Below are positions 22,854-32,173 of a stretch of 64,000 nt of DNA, one piece after another. Numbering within the stretch: the first letter of the stretch is position 1; every line of letters starts with the position of its first letter. Under the pieces are notes generated by a model. The model ran no database searches. It was not told the DNA's origin and saw nothing but the letters and a program-made list of their open reading frames with translations. The position numbers and the translations under genes are program-made. This DNA is from Bin5 sp022827195 (GTDB taxonomy: Bacteria > Chloroflexota > Anaerolineae > Caldilineales > Caldilineaceae), in NCBI GenBank assembly GCA_965208275.1, contig OZ242331.1, positions 1,550,001 through 1,614,000 of the forward strand. Direction: 5' to 3'.

Positions 22854-23879
22854 ATGGTGAACTCCTCTTCAGATTCCTGCGCAGCACCTGCTGCCCAAGA
22901 CGGCGCCCTGAACGCTCTTCCGCCCCGGCCCGGTTTCGATGACGTTTTGCGGGCGCAGAAGGTGCTGCGCCGCTTCCTGGCACCTACGCCGCTCTACAAT
23001 TATCCTGCTCTCGACGCGATCGTGGGCGCCGAGGTGTGGGTCAAACATGAGAACTACCTGCCCATCGGCGCGTTCAAGCTGCGAGGCGGGATAAACTTTA
23101 TGGCCCAGCTGCCGGCAGAGCAGCGCAGCCAGGGCGTCGTGACGGCGTCGACGGGCAACCACGGCCAGTCAGTGGCATACGCTGCGCGGCTATTCGGGGT
23201 GAAGGCGGTGATCGTCGTGCCCGAGAATGCCAACCCCGTAAAGCTGGAGGCGATGCGGGCAAACGGGGCGGACGTGCGTCTTCTGGGCGAGGACTTTGAA
23301 GCGGCCAAGGAGCATGGACAGCGCGTCGCACGGGAGGAGGGGCTGCGGTTTGTCTCTTCGGGCGACGAGCCGGCGCTGATCGCCGGTGTGGCGACGCACA
23401 CGCTTGAGTTGCTGCAAGAGCAGCCTGATATCGAGGCCGTTATTGTGCCGCTGGGCGGCGGTAGCGGAGCTTCGGGCGCGTCTCTTGTTGCCAAGACGAT
23501 CAACTCGGGGATCCGCACGATCGCGGTCTGTGCTGAAGCGTCTCCTGCCGGATATCTTTCCTGGCGCGACCGTGCATGGCGGGAGGCGCCAAACCGGACT
23601 GCGGCGGAGGGGCTGGCCACGGGGGCTCCTTTCATGCTGCCGCAGACGATCCTCTGGGACCTGCTTGACGACTTTGTAACGGTCTCCGAGGAGGAGATGT
23701 TTGCCGCGGTGAGGACCTACCTGGAGGCGGCCAAGACGCTGGCTGAACCGGCGGGCGCCTCTCCCCTTGCCGCCCTGTTACAGCTCGGCGCCGAGCTGGC
23801 CGGCAAGAAGGTAGCGCTCATTCTCAGCGGTGGCAACATATCGCCCCAACAGCTGCGCATTGTGCTGGACCGTGGCTGA
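22854..23879 (+). CDS. Threonine/serine dehydratase (PLP)
   Basis: A 341-residue fold-type II PLP enzyme. K75 in PIGAFKLRGG is the Schiff-base lysine, TASTGNHGQSVAYAA binds the substrate carboxylate, and PLGGGSGASGAS holds the PLP phosphate. There is no C-terminal ACT regulatory domain, so it is the short catabolic type. It deaminates threonine or serine to a 2-keto acid, which could feed the reductase and CoA-transferase upstream. The intergenic gap of 58 bp contains a small hairpin (CTCGCC/GGCGAG). It is convergent with the transporter genes on the other strand. Confidence 0.87.
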   Translation: MVNSSSDSCAAPAAQDGALNALPPRPGFDDVLRAQKVLRRFLAPTPLYNYPALDAIVGAEVWVKHENYLPIGAFKLRGGINFMAQLPAEQRSQGVVTASTGNHGQSVAYAARLFGVKAVIVVPENANPVKLEAMRANGADVRLLGEDFEAAKEHGQRVAREEGLRFVSSGDEPALIAGVATHTLELLQEQPDIEAVIVPLGGGSGASGASLVAKTINSGIRTIAVCAEASPAGYLSWRDRAWREAPNRTAAEGLATGAPFMLPQTILWDLLDDFVTVSEEEMFAAVRTYLEAAKTLAEPAGASPLAALLQLGAELAGKKVALILSGGNISPQQLRIVLDRG

Positions 23880-23932
23880 GGACTTTCGCGGCGGGTACCG
23901 TGGGCAAGGGATGATCGGTGCGAGTGGGGTAG

Positions 23933-24805
23933 CTACTCGCCGGCTGCCATCGAACCGTCGTCTTCGGCTTCCACTCCTTTGTCATCAAACGCCCTCAGTA
24001 GTTGCTGCAATGCTTCCAAATCTCTTTGCCCGACAGTCCCGGTAAGCTCGTGCGCGTTTTGCAGCAGCGTCTGCCCGAACTGGCTCTGGGCGAACATGCG
24101 CAGGTCCTCTTCGAGCGGGTCGGTGATGCGGTGGTCGGATACGATTCTGCCGTCCTGCATACGCAAGATGCGTTGAGTCGCCTGGGCGACGCGGCGGTCA
24201 TGCGTGACGACCACGATCGAGGTCTGCTGGCTGCGGTTCAGGTCGGCGAGAAGCGCCATGATCTCTTCGCTGCTCTGGCTGTCGAGCGCGCCGCTCGGTT
24301 CATCAGCCAAAATGAGGGCGGGGTCATTGGCGAGAGAACGCGCGATGGCGACGCGCTGACGCTGGCCGCCGGACAGTTGACTTGGGAGATGGCGGCTGCG
24401 GTCTCCAAGGCCGACGAGGTCCAGGAGATGAGCGGCTCGTTCCCTGCGGTTGCGTCGGTTCCTAAGTTGGCCTTGCAAGGGGACCTCGACGTTTTCGAGC
24501 GCCGTCATCGTCGGCAGCAGGTTGTGCAGCTGGAAGACAAACCCCACTGTGCGGGCACGGAATCCGTCGACGTCCTTCAGTTCGGACAGGTCCTCGCCGT
24601 CCACGCGGACAGTTCCCTCGGTCGGTTGGTCGAGCGCGCCGAGCAGATTGAGGAGCGTGCTCTTGCCGCAGCCGCTCGGACCCATCACGGAGACAAACTC
24701 GCCGGTCTGCACCTCGACCGAAAGCCCGTCTAGTGCCCGGACTGCAGTCTCGCCGCTGCCGTAGATCTTGGTTACTTCCTCTACGCGGATGATAGGTTCG
24801 GTCAC
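23933..24805 (-). CDS. MacB/LolD-type ABC transporter ATPase
   Basis: 290 residues. Walker A GPSGCGKST at 42-50, signature LSGGQRQRV, Walker B LILADEPSGALD and the switch THDRR are typical of LolD/MacB ATPases, which drive mechanotransmission rather than import. A C-terminal tail of about 60 residues (DPLEEDLRMFAQSQFG to the end) goes beyond the usual 225-235 and is acidic at the end. It is the last gene of a minus-strand set: DtxR regulator, double permease, membrane-fusion protein, ATPase. Confidence 0.92.
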   Translation of the reverse strand: MTEPIIRVEEVTKIYGSGETAVRALDGLSVEVQTGEFVSVMGPSGCGKSTLLNLLGALDQPTEGTVRVDGEDLSELKDVDGFRARTVGFVFQLHNLLPTMTALENVEVPLQGQLRNRRNRRERAAHLLDLVGLGDRSRHLPSQLSGGQRQRVAIARSLANDPALILADEPSGALDSQSSEEIMALLADLNRSQQTSIVVVTHDRRVAQATQRILRMQDGRIVSDHRITDPLEEDLRMFAQSQFGQTLLQNAHELTGTVGQRDLEALQQLLRAFDDKGVEAEDDGSMAAGE

Positions 24806-24904
24806 TACCTGCTTCCACGTTCTGGCTGCAAGTCGAAGCTACCAAGGCTGCCCCGGCCGGATGTGCGCCGGGGGGCCCGGCTGACGACGTCGCGGAGTCC
24901 GGCG

Positions 24905-26257
24905 CTACTCTAGCTGAGATACGAGAATGTTGACAAAGGCGGTCATACCCCATCGCAGGCTCTCGGCTAGATGGGGTACTTCCACATGGACTGTGAAGTT
25001 GGTACTGCCCCTGTCACTGGTACTGACGGGGGCGATGTGGGTTATGATTCCGGCGAAGGACTGGTCCGGCAGGGAGTCGAACGAAACCTCAACGTCCTGG
25101 CCTTCAATCAGATGAATGACGTCCGTCTCGCGTAGGTCGGTCGTCTCGACGTGCATTTCGTTCGTATCCCCGAGCAGTACGAGCGCCTGCCCGGCGGAAA
25201 CCAGCTCCCCGGTTCGTACGTGGACCGCGCCGACCCTGCCGTCAAAGGGCGCGACAATCTGGCCCAACTCAACTTGGGCTATAGCGCCGGCCAGCTGTGC
25301 CTTTGCCGTTCGAATGCGGGCTTCGGAAACGGCGACCTCTTCCGGTAACGCGCCATCCCTCAGTCTGCGATGGCTCGCCTGGGCGCTGGAAAGCGCAGCT
25401 TGCGCCGAGGCAACCCCGGCTTCGGCGGCCGGGAGCTGGCTCTCGGCCATTGCAACGCGCGCCCGGGCCTCTTGGACGCGCGCCTCGGCTACGGCCAGCT
25501 GCTGTTCGGTTGCGCCCTGGGTCGCGACTGCATACTCGGCCTGGGCGGCCTCCAGCGATTTCGTTGCCTGCTGCAGCTGAAGGGCCTCCAGCCGCGTGCT
25601 GCCAATGCTTGGGTCGCCCAGTACGGCGTTATAGGCGGCCTGGGCGTGGTCCAGGGCCGCCTGCGCCACCTCGACGCGTGCGGCGGCGGCGGCTCTCTCA
25701 GCCCCAGTGGGGCCGTCCGAGAGTTCGTTGAACTGCTCCAGGGCAATGAGCACTTCAACCTCGGAAAACTCGACGGTCTTTTGCGCCTCCAGCAGCCTGC
25801 CGGCCGCCAGGGAGACTTGTGCCTCGGCCGTTGCGACCCCGGCCTCGGCGGCAGCAATTTCGGCCTCACTCGCCCCTGCCAGTAATTTCGCGTGGTTTGC
25901 TTCGGCCTCGGCCAACGACGCAGCCGCGATCTCGACCTGGCTCCTGGCTGTCGGGCTGTCGAGCTGGACTAGCACGTCGCCCATTTTCACCCAGTCTCCG
26001 TCCCTGACCCGCAGCTCCCGCACCAGGCCGCCCTGAAGCGGGGCCAGGTTGGCCCATTTAGTCGGCAGCAGGTTGCCCGAAGCCCAGATGACGGAATCCA
26101 GGTCGGCTGCGAACTCTTCGGCGGACTCGGCTTGTGCGCTTTCGGCCGTTGAACTTGAATTCTGGGCGAGGAGCGAGGGGTCAACAAATGTTACGTAGGC
26201 CCAACCGCCGGCGGCCAGAACGGCCACCAACAAGAGAGAAATCCAAACTGGTCTCAT
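24905..26257 (-). CDS. HlyD/MacA-like membrane-fusion protein
   Basis: 450 residues. An N-terminal membrane anchor (WISLLLVAVLAAGGWAYVTF) is followed by a lipoyl/barrel-sandwich half (LAPLQGGLVRELRVRDGDWVKMGDVLVQLD). A very long alanine/glutamate-rich coiled-coil hairpin spans about residues 105-320. The second barrel-sandwich half is IVAPFDGRVGAVHVRTGELVSAGQALVLLGD and a beta-barrel ends the protein. It links the ABC permease to the outside. The coiled coil has internal repeats (AxAxAGVAxAEAQ) that lengthen the hairpin compared with MacA. Confidence 0.9.
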   Translation of the reverse strand: MRPVWISLLLVAVLAAGGWAYVTFVDPSLLAQNSSSTAESAQAESAEEFAADLDSVIWASGNLLPTKWANLAPLQGGLVRELRVRDGDWVKMGDVLVQLDSPTARSQVEIAAASLAEAEANHAKLLAGASEAEIAAAEAGVATAEAQVSLAAGRLLEAQKTVEFSEVEVLIALEQFNELSDGPTGAERAAAAARVEVAQAALDHAQAAYNAVLGDPSIGSTRLEALQLQQATKSLEAAQAEYAVATQGATEQQLAVAEARVQEARARVAMAESQLPAAEAGVASAQAALSSAQASHRRLRDGALPEEVAVSEARIRTAKAQLAGAIAQVELGQIVAPFDGRVGAVHVRTGELVSAGQALVLLGDTNEMHVETTDLRETDVIHLIEGQDVEVSFDSLPDQSFAGIITHIAPVSTSDRGSTNFTVHVEVPHLAESLRWGMTAFVNILVSQLE

Positions 26258-26318
26258 AATTCACCCCGCAATGCAACAGGCCGCGAGAGAAAGGCGGGGA
26301 CGCCAAGGGTGTCCGCGT

Positions 26319-28556
26319 TCACTCGTAGCGCAGCGCTTCGACGGGCTGTAAGCGGCTCGCGCGCCAAGCCGGATAGAGTCCACCCAACAGGCCGAGAACG
26401 ATGGTCAACGAGACCGCGCCGACGAAGGTGCCGGGCTCCCATGCCGGCCTCAACATAAACCCGCCGGCGAATGGGATCGCGGCCAGCCCGCTGAGCAGGA
26501 TGACCGCACCGACGCAGCCAAAAAACGCCGAAAGCAGGCAGAGGAGCACGCTCTCCTGCATGACCTGCGACAGAATTCGCTTGCCCGTCCAGCCCAGCGC
26601 TCGCAACGTACCGATCTCGCGCGTACGCTCATAGATTGACATGACCATGGTGTTTGCGACGACGATGCCCCCGACGATCAGCGCGAGCAGGCCGATGCCG
26701 GCAGCGGCGCCCTGCATCGATGCAATGTCGTCGGTGTTCTGCGCAAACTCGCTGCTGATGCTGGCGCGGACCTTGGGAAAGCGGCGGTTGATGGCATCCT
26801 GAACGGCCTGCGCCATGGATGGCTCTTTGACGTCGACAAAGAGAAAGCTGACGTTGCGCGGGCGGTTCAACAGCCGCTGCGACTCTCTCAGCGCCAGCAT
26901 GCCTCCGCTGTCCTCCCAGGCGACGCCGGTCTCATAGATTCCGACCACCTTGTAGCGATTGTTGTACAGCGTCAAGGTATCCCCAACGTCAAGGTCGTAG
27001 GAGGCGGCCGCGCTGCTCCCGATGTTGACCTCCGAGGGCCGTTGGACGCGGCGTCCGGCAAGCAGGTTGTAGTGCTCCATCGCCATGCTGTTGGGGTCAA
27101 GCCCCTGGATGATAAACATGGGCAGCTCCGCAGTGAACACGAATCCCAACACCATAGGACTGACCGAGTCCACCTCGGGCATTGCCTGGATCTGGCGCAC
27201 GACCTGTTCGTCCACGCTGCTGAGCGACATGTCGGGCACGTCGCGCTGCATTACGGTGATGTTGCCGGGGCTGCCGCTGCCTGCAAGGCTGTTCATCTGT
27301 CCAATCAGGCCTGCGGTTATGCCCCCAAGCATGACCAACGTGCCAATGCCTATGCCAATTCCTGCTGCAGCCAACAGTGTGCGATTTCGTCTTCGCCACA
27401 GGTTGCGCAGGCTCTGGCTACCGACCCTGCTCAAAATGCCACCCTTGAAGTCGGATGCGGAGCCGCCCTCATAGGAAAGCGCCTCGACCGGTCGCAGGCC
27501 AGCCGCCCGCCAGGCGGGGTAAACGCCGCCGACCAGCCCCAGGACAAGAGCCGTGATCATGCCCTGCAAGAAGATTTCAGGCGCGAAGACACCTTCCAGA
27601 AGCACGCCCATGCCCGGAATTGCTCCCGTCAGCTTGGCCAGCCCGATGCCCAGGAAGATGCCGACGACACCTCCGGCCGCGCTGAGCACGACCGATTCAC
27701 CCAGTATGATGCGCAGAACGCGCCACCGGCTCCAGCCAAGCGCGCGCAAGGTTCCGATTTCGCGCGTGCGCTCCAGGACGCTCATCACCATCGAGTTCAT
27801 CATGCCAAGGCCGCCGATGAAGATGGCGATGGCCGAAACGCCCCAGGCGAAGCCCTGCAACATCTGCTCGTACTGCTGATTGGTCTCGCGCTCGCTGGTC
27901 ATGCTCACTTTCAGATCGAGGTCAAGCAGTTCTATGCGCTCGATAACCGCGTCGGCGTTGTCGCCGCGGCGCAGACCGATCTCATACAGGCTGACTTTAC
28001 GCTCGTATTGGGCCACTGCCTGGGCATCTTCCAAAAGTAGAACGCCGCCGGACTCCTCGACGCCGTGGCCAGTTTCGTAGATGCCAACGACTCGATAGGG
28101 CGTACCATAGAAACGCAGGTTGTCGCCGACGGAGACATCGATCGATTCGGTTGCGCGGCGGCCTACCACAATCTGGCCGGGTCCGCTGACGGGCTTGCCC
28201 TCGACGATTCGGTAGTGGTCCATGGCTGCGCTGCCGAGTTCATAACCGAACAGGACGAAGAAGGGAAGCTCCGCAGTGGTAACCCACGTATAGACGCCCG
28301 GCTCCACCCGTTCAACGCCGGGCACGGCCAGCAGGCGTTCACCGATCGTGTCCTCAAGGCTGCTGAGCGCCGGGTCGATTGCGTCTGCTTGCGTGATCAG
28401 AAGGTCGTTGTTGCCGCCACCCACAGCCGTTGCAAAGTTCGACGAGATGCCCTCGGCGGTCGAGCCAAGCGCCACGACCGCGGCGACACCGATGGAGATT
28501 CCCAACAGAGTCAGGCCACTGCGGACGGACCGTCGCATCAGGTTTTTCACAATCAT
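26319..28556 (-). CDS. MacB-type permease with two tandem FtsX/MacB units
   Basis: 745 residues, about twice a normal unit. Residues 1-370 have one MacB unit: membrane segment SGLTLLGISIGVAAVVALG, an extracytoplasmic periplasmic-core domain, then three helices ending VYPAWRAAGLRPVEALSYE. Residues 375-745 repeat this pattern: LLAAAGIGIGIGTLVMLG, a second core domain and YPAWRASRLQPVEALRYE at the end. The blocks SIYERTREIGTLRALGW and SVLERTREIGTLRALGW mark the two FtsX modules. It therefore supplies both permease halves in one chain, where MacB normally dimerises. It lies between the regulator and the fusion-protein gene, about 60-100 bp apart. Confidence 0.9.
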   Translation of the reverse strand: MIVKNLMRRSVRSGLTLLGISIGVAAVVALGSTAEGISSNFATAVGGGNNDLLITQADAIDPALSSLEDTIGERLLAVPGVERVEPGVYTWVTTAELPFFVLFGYELGSAAMDHYRIVEGKPVSGPGQIVVGRRATESIDVSVGDNLRFYGTPYRVVGIYETGHGVEESGGVLLLEDAQAVAQYERKVSLYEIGLRRGDNADAVIERIELLDLDLKVSMTSERETNQQYEQMLQGFAWGVSAIAIFIGGLGMMNSMVMSVLERTREIGTLRALGWSRWRVLRIILGESVVLSAAGGVVGIFLGIGLAKLTGAIPGMGVLLEGVFAPEIFLQGMITALVLGLVGGVYPAWRAAGLRPVEALSYEGGSASDFKGGILSRVGSQSLRNLWRRRNRTLLAAAGIGIGIGTLVMLGGITAGLIGQMNSLAGSGSPGNITVMQRDVPDMSLSSVDEQVVRQIQAMPEVDSVSPMVLGFVFTAELPMFIIQGLDPNSMAMEHYNLLAGRRVQRPSEVNIGSSAAASYDLDVGDTLTLYNNRYKVVGIYETGVAWEDSGGMLALRESQRLLNRPRNVSFLFVDVKEPSMAQAVQDAINRRFPKVRASISSEFAQNTDDIASMQGAAAGIGLLALIVGGIVVANTMVMSIYERTREIGTLRALGWTGKRILSQVMQESVLLCLLSAFFGCVGAVILLSGLAAIPFAGGFMLRPAWEPGTFVGAVSLTIVLGLLGGLYPAWRASRLQPVEALRYE

Positions 28557-28658
28557 GGCAGCAATACCCTAAGGCCGGACTTCTTGAGACAGTTGCAGTC
28601 GAGCCTCGGCCCTAAAGGCCGGCAAGGCCGCGATAGCCATTCGACGGCCGGCGACACT

Positions 28659-29354
28659 CTACTCTGCCGGCAATGGGGCGACCTGCAGCAGACCAGCCAT
28701 CTCGTAGGCCAAGGCGTGGGCAACGCCCGCTACGACGAGCAGCACGGGGCCATCGAACGGCGCTCTCTCCTGCAGATGTATCTCAACATCCGGATGCAGG
28801 CCGAGTCTGCCCAAATACGCGAGCCGTTCGCTGTCATGGCTCAGGACCTGGACCAGCCTGTAATTGCGCCCCGACTCGGCACGGGAAAGAGGAAGGCTGG
28901 GCGTGTGGCTGATTTCTCCGCTCTTGGAAGGAATCGGGTCACCGTGCGGGTCTACTTTGGGGTAACCCAGAGAGGCGGCGATTGCATCTTCCAGTGACTC
29001 ACTGATTACATGCTCGAGGCGTTCTGCCTCGTCGTGCACGCGGTCCCAGGGTATGTCGAGGGTCTTGTGCAGGAAGAGTTCCAACAGGCGGTGATGGCGC
29101 AGGACTTCAAGCGCAACGCGCCTGCCCGTGTCGGTCAAAGTGACGCCCTGGTAGCGCTCATACACGACCAGGTCCATCTGCGCCAGTTTTTTGACCATAT
29201 TGGTGGCCGAGGCCGGCGTGAAGCCGATGTACTCGGAAAGAGCGGAGTTGGTGACCTTTTGCCCGCGCGTCTCCAGCAGGTAGATAGCTTTCAGATAGTC
29301 CTCGTGGTTCGAGGAGAGAGGGCTGCTGATCTCCGACGCGTAATTTTTAGTCAT
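28659..29354 (-). CDS. DtxR/MntR-family metal-dependent regulator
   Basis: 231 residues. The winged-helix domain (about 14-75) reads HEDYLKAIYLLETRGQKVTN and ATNMVKKLAQMDLVVYERYQGVTLT. The dimerisation/metal domain (about 75-150) has HRLLELFLHKTL and HDEAERLEHVISE with ligand-type His and Glu. The C-terminal FeoA/SH3 domain (about 160-225) makes it the long IdeR-like type. The frame continues upstream to 29468, but transcription appears to start at the A of ATG 29354, so that start is firm. It precedes the MacB-type export genes on the same strand and may control them in response to iron or manganese. Confidence 0.92.
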   Translation of the reverse strand: MTKNYASEISSPLSSNHEDYLKAIYLLETRGQKVTNSALSEYIGFTPASATNMVKKLAQMDLVVYERYQGVTLTDTGRRVALEVLRHHRLLELFLHKTLDIPWDRVHDEAERLEHVISESLEDAIAASLGYPKVDPHGDPIPSKSGEISHTPSLPLSRAESGRNYRLVQVLSHDSERLAYLGRLGLHPDVEIHLQERAPFDGPVLLVVAGVAHALAYEMAGLLQVAPLPAE

Positions 29355-29360
29355 GGCTAA

Positions 29361-29389
29361 ATTGTAGGCGAAGCCGCGCCTTTTGTCAA
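29361..29389 (-). promoter_or_regulatory. Consensus promoter giving a leaderless dtxR mRNA
   Basis: On the minus strand TTGACA (29389-29384), 17 bp, TACAAT (29366-29361). Six bases (29360-29355) then lead to the A of the dtxR ATG, so predicted +1 is the first base of the start codon and no ribosome site is present. Confidence 0.8.
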
Positions 29390-29540
29390 GATCTGGGGGT
29401 CCCTGCTGGGGTTGACGGGAAGCCGCAGCTGGTTGGCGGCAGGCGAAACGGCCTGAGGGGGCGCTCATAGGCGGGAACTGAATCCCGTAGACCGGCGGAG
29501 TCGACTTGATTGAGAGGAAGGTCGATGGGAGAAAAAGCTC

Positions 29541-31910
29541 TTACAACTGCCCCAGGCTATACTTGGTCCAGTCCATGAGAGCTTGCTGGGACCCGTAATT
29601 GCGGGCAGCTTCTTCGATGCCGTTCTGGACGCGGGAAGCGGCGGTGTCGAGCTGGTGGTACGGCTGCGGCGCGTCACCGTCCTCCTGGCCCGCCTCAAGG
29701 CCGTTGGAAGTAGAGGGATCCTCCCGCCGGCGGTAGAGTCCGTCATTCGCCAACAGCCAGGCCTGGCGGCGGTCCTCAAGGCAGGCGTCGAGGATACGCT
29801 GGAGCTGTTCCTGAAGGGCCGGATCCTCCACCGGCGCGATGGCCTCCACTCTTGCTGTCAGATTGCGCGTCATCCAGTCGGCGCTGCCGATGAAATAGAG
29901 CGGCGAGCCGTCATTGGTGAAGCTGTAGATGCGGTGATGCTCGAGAAAGCGTCCGATGACACAGACGACCTCGATGTTTTCGCTGATTCCGGGAATGCCG
30001 GGCTGGACGCGGCAGTTTCCGCGTACGATCAGGCGAATGGGCACGCCAGCCTGGCTTGCCCGGTACAACGCGTGCGCGATGACCGGGTCGTCAAGGCCGT
30101 TCATTTTGGCGACGATGCCTGAGGGCCGGCCGGCCAGGGCGTTTGCGGCCTCGGTGTCGATCAGCTCGACGAATCGATCGCGCATGTTTACAGGGGCGAC
30201 GAGCAACCGGCGAAAGTGGCGCTGCCGGCTGTAGCCCGTAAGGAAGTTGAAGAGGTCCATGAGGTCGGCGCCTATTTCCGGGCGCGCCGTCAGGAGCCCC
30301 AGGTCGGTGTAGAGCCCTGCGGTCTTGGGGTTGTAGTTGCCGGTGCCGATATGGGCGTAGACCTGTAGCCCGTCCTCCTCCTCGCGCACGACCAGCGTCG
30401 TCTTAGTGTGTGTTTTTAAGCCGACCAGGCCGTAGGCCACGTGCACGCCTGCATCTTCCAATGTGCGGGCCCACTCAATGTTTCGTTCTTCGTCGAAACG
30501 GGCCTTGAGTTCGACGAGGACCGCCACCTGCTTGCCGCGCTCCGCGGCCTGGATCAGCGCCCTCCCCACGGGGGAGTCGGAGCTCGTCCGGTAGAGCGTC
30601 TGTTTGATGGCGAGGACCTGAGGATCCCTGGCCGCCGCCTCGATGAAGGCCTGCGTGCTGGTGGCGAAACTGTGGTATGGATGGTGGAGCAGCACGTCAC
30701 CTTTGCGGATGATCGAAAAGATGTCGGCAGGGCGGGTCTGGCTGCCGACGCCTGCGAAGGCGGGATGCGTCTGCGGCGTCCAGGGTTCATTCTTCAAGTG
30801 CGGGAGGTTGACATCGCCAAGCGGAAGCAGATCGGCAACGCCCAGCGGGCCCCTGTGGTGGTAGACGTCGGTGTGATGCAGCTCCATCTCCTGCATCAGG
30901 ATGTCGCGGATGTCGTCGGGCATTGATTCGGCGATTTCCAGCCGTACGATTGGGGCGAAGCGGCGCTCGCGCAACTCCTCGCTTATCATTTCGAGCAGGT
31001 CATCGGCCTCTTCCTCGCTGCGGGCGATGTCGGCGTTGCGCGTCACGCGGAACGGATAGGCCGCGAGCAGTTCCATACCGGGAAACAGCGCGGCAAGATT
31101 GTGGGTAATCACCTGCTCCAGGGGCACGAAGTCGAGCGAATCGTCGACGGTAACCCAGCGAGCGCGGTTAGAAGGGACTTTGACGCGGGCGAATCGGTGC
31201 TCGCGGCTGACCGGGTCCCGCATCTCAACGGCCAGGCTGAGGCTCAGATTGCTGATGAAGGGGAACGGATGGCCGGGGTCCACTGCCAGGGGCGTCAATA
31301 TCGGGTAGATTTCACGTTGAAAGAAGGCGGCCAGCTCCTCCTGCTTGCCGGCGGGCAGCTCGTCATAGGCGACGAGCCGCATGCCTTCCTGGCGCAGCGC
31401 GGGAAGTATCTCCTCCAGCAGGGCCTGCGCCTGGCATTGCACCATCGCATGTACATGCCGCGAAATCAGCCTGATCTGATGTTCCGGGGTCCAGCCGTGA
31501 ATCGTCAGGTTTGCTACGCCGGCCGCCTGTTGCCGTTTCAGCCCTCCGACGCGTTTGAGGAAAAATTCATCGAGATTGCTGCTGGTGATGGCGATGAATT
31601 TGAGCCTTTCCAGCAGCGGGTTTCGGGGGTTGAGTGCTTCGTAGAGGACCCGCCAGTTGAAGTCCAGCCAGCTCAGCTCGCGGTTGTAGACTTCCGGAGA
31701 GTTTGCCAACTCCTCCAGCGCAAAGTTGGTCAGCGGCTTTGGGTAGGGGGGATACGCGGAGACCGGAGGCATGCGGGTCTCGGCGTCGGGCTGCGCGCGC
31801 CAATCGTAGGCGTGGGCGTTCTCGCTTTCAGCCACGTCGTCGCTTATGAGCTGCTCGACTGTCGCTGGGCGCCCGTCCTCTTCGTCAAATCGATAGGTGT
31901 AACTGTTCAT
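29541..31910 (-). CDS. ppk: Polyphosphate kinase 1
   Basis: 789 residues; polymerises the gamma-phosphate of ATP into polyphosphate, reversibly. The N-terminal domain contains NRELSWLDFNWRVL and ITSSNLDEFFLKRVGGL. The phosphohistidine is H501 in LKTHTKTTLVVR, and H658/H659 lie in FLEHHRIYSF. KARFDEERNIEWAR and RGNCRVQPGIPGISENI are family landmarks. The N-terminus carries about 65 extra residues before the conserved region and the C-terminus a tail of about 60 that is poorly conserved. GGAGG lies 8 nt before ATG 31910. It is divergent from the CPBP gene. Confidence 0.95.
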   Translation of the reverse strand: MNSYTYRFDEEDGRPATVEQLISDDVAESENAHAYDWRAQPDAETRMPPVSAYPPYPKPLTNFALEELANSPEVYNRELSWLDFNWRVLYEALNPRNPLLERLKFIAITSSNLDEFFLKRVGGLKRQQAAGVANLTIHGWTPEHQIRLISRHVHAMVQCQAQALLEEILPALRQEGMRLVAYDELPAGKQEELAAFFQREIYPILTPLAVDPGHPFPFISNLSLSLAVEMRDPVSREHRFARVKVPSNRARWVTVDDSLDFVPLEQVITHNLAALFPGMELLAAYPFRVTRNADIARSEEEADDLLEMISEELRERRFAPIVRLEIAESMPDDIRDILMQEMELHHTDVYHHRGPLGVADLLPLGDVNLPHLKNEPWTPQTHPAFAGVGSQTRPADIFSIIRKGDVLLHHPYHSFATSTQAFIEAAARDPQVLAIKQTLYRTSSDSPVGRALIQAAERGKQVAVLVELKARFDEERNIEWARTLEDAGVHVAYGLVGLKTHTKTTLVVREEEDGLQVYAHIGTGNYNPKTAGLYTDLGLLTARPEIGADLMDLFNFLTGYSRQRHFRRLLVAPVNMRDRFVELIDTEAANALAGRPSGIVAKMNGLDDPVIAHALYRASQAGVPIRLIVRGNCRVQPGIPGISENIEVVCVIGRFLEHHRIYSFTNDGSPLYFIGSADWMTRNLTARVEAIAPVEDPALQEQLQRILDACLEDRRQAWLLANDGLYRRREDPSTSNGLEAGQEDGDAPQPYHQLDTAASRVQNGIEEAARNYGSQQALMDWTKYSLGQL

Positions 31911-32173
31911 CTGGTCTGCCTCCGACTTGCTTTTCGGAAAGCCTTAGGCTACACATGCTTCTATGCAGAGTGACGCGCAGATCCTGCCCGTGGTAGACGA
32001 CTCCGCTATGATTCTGGTTAGATCTCGGTGAACGCCTTCAATTCTAGAGAAAACCGGCCCAATTGCCAAATGCCCGCAGGTAGGCAGCCGTTGACCGCAA
32101 CTCCGGGACGATTAGCCTGCCCAGCCAGGAGCCCTGCAACCCGTGTGCAGGCCGGCCAAGTGTAGGTGCGACT

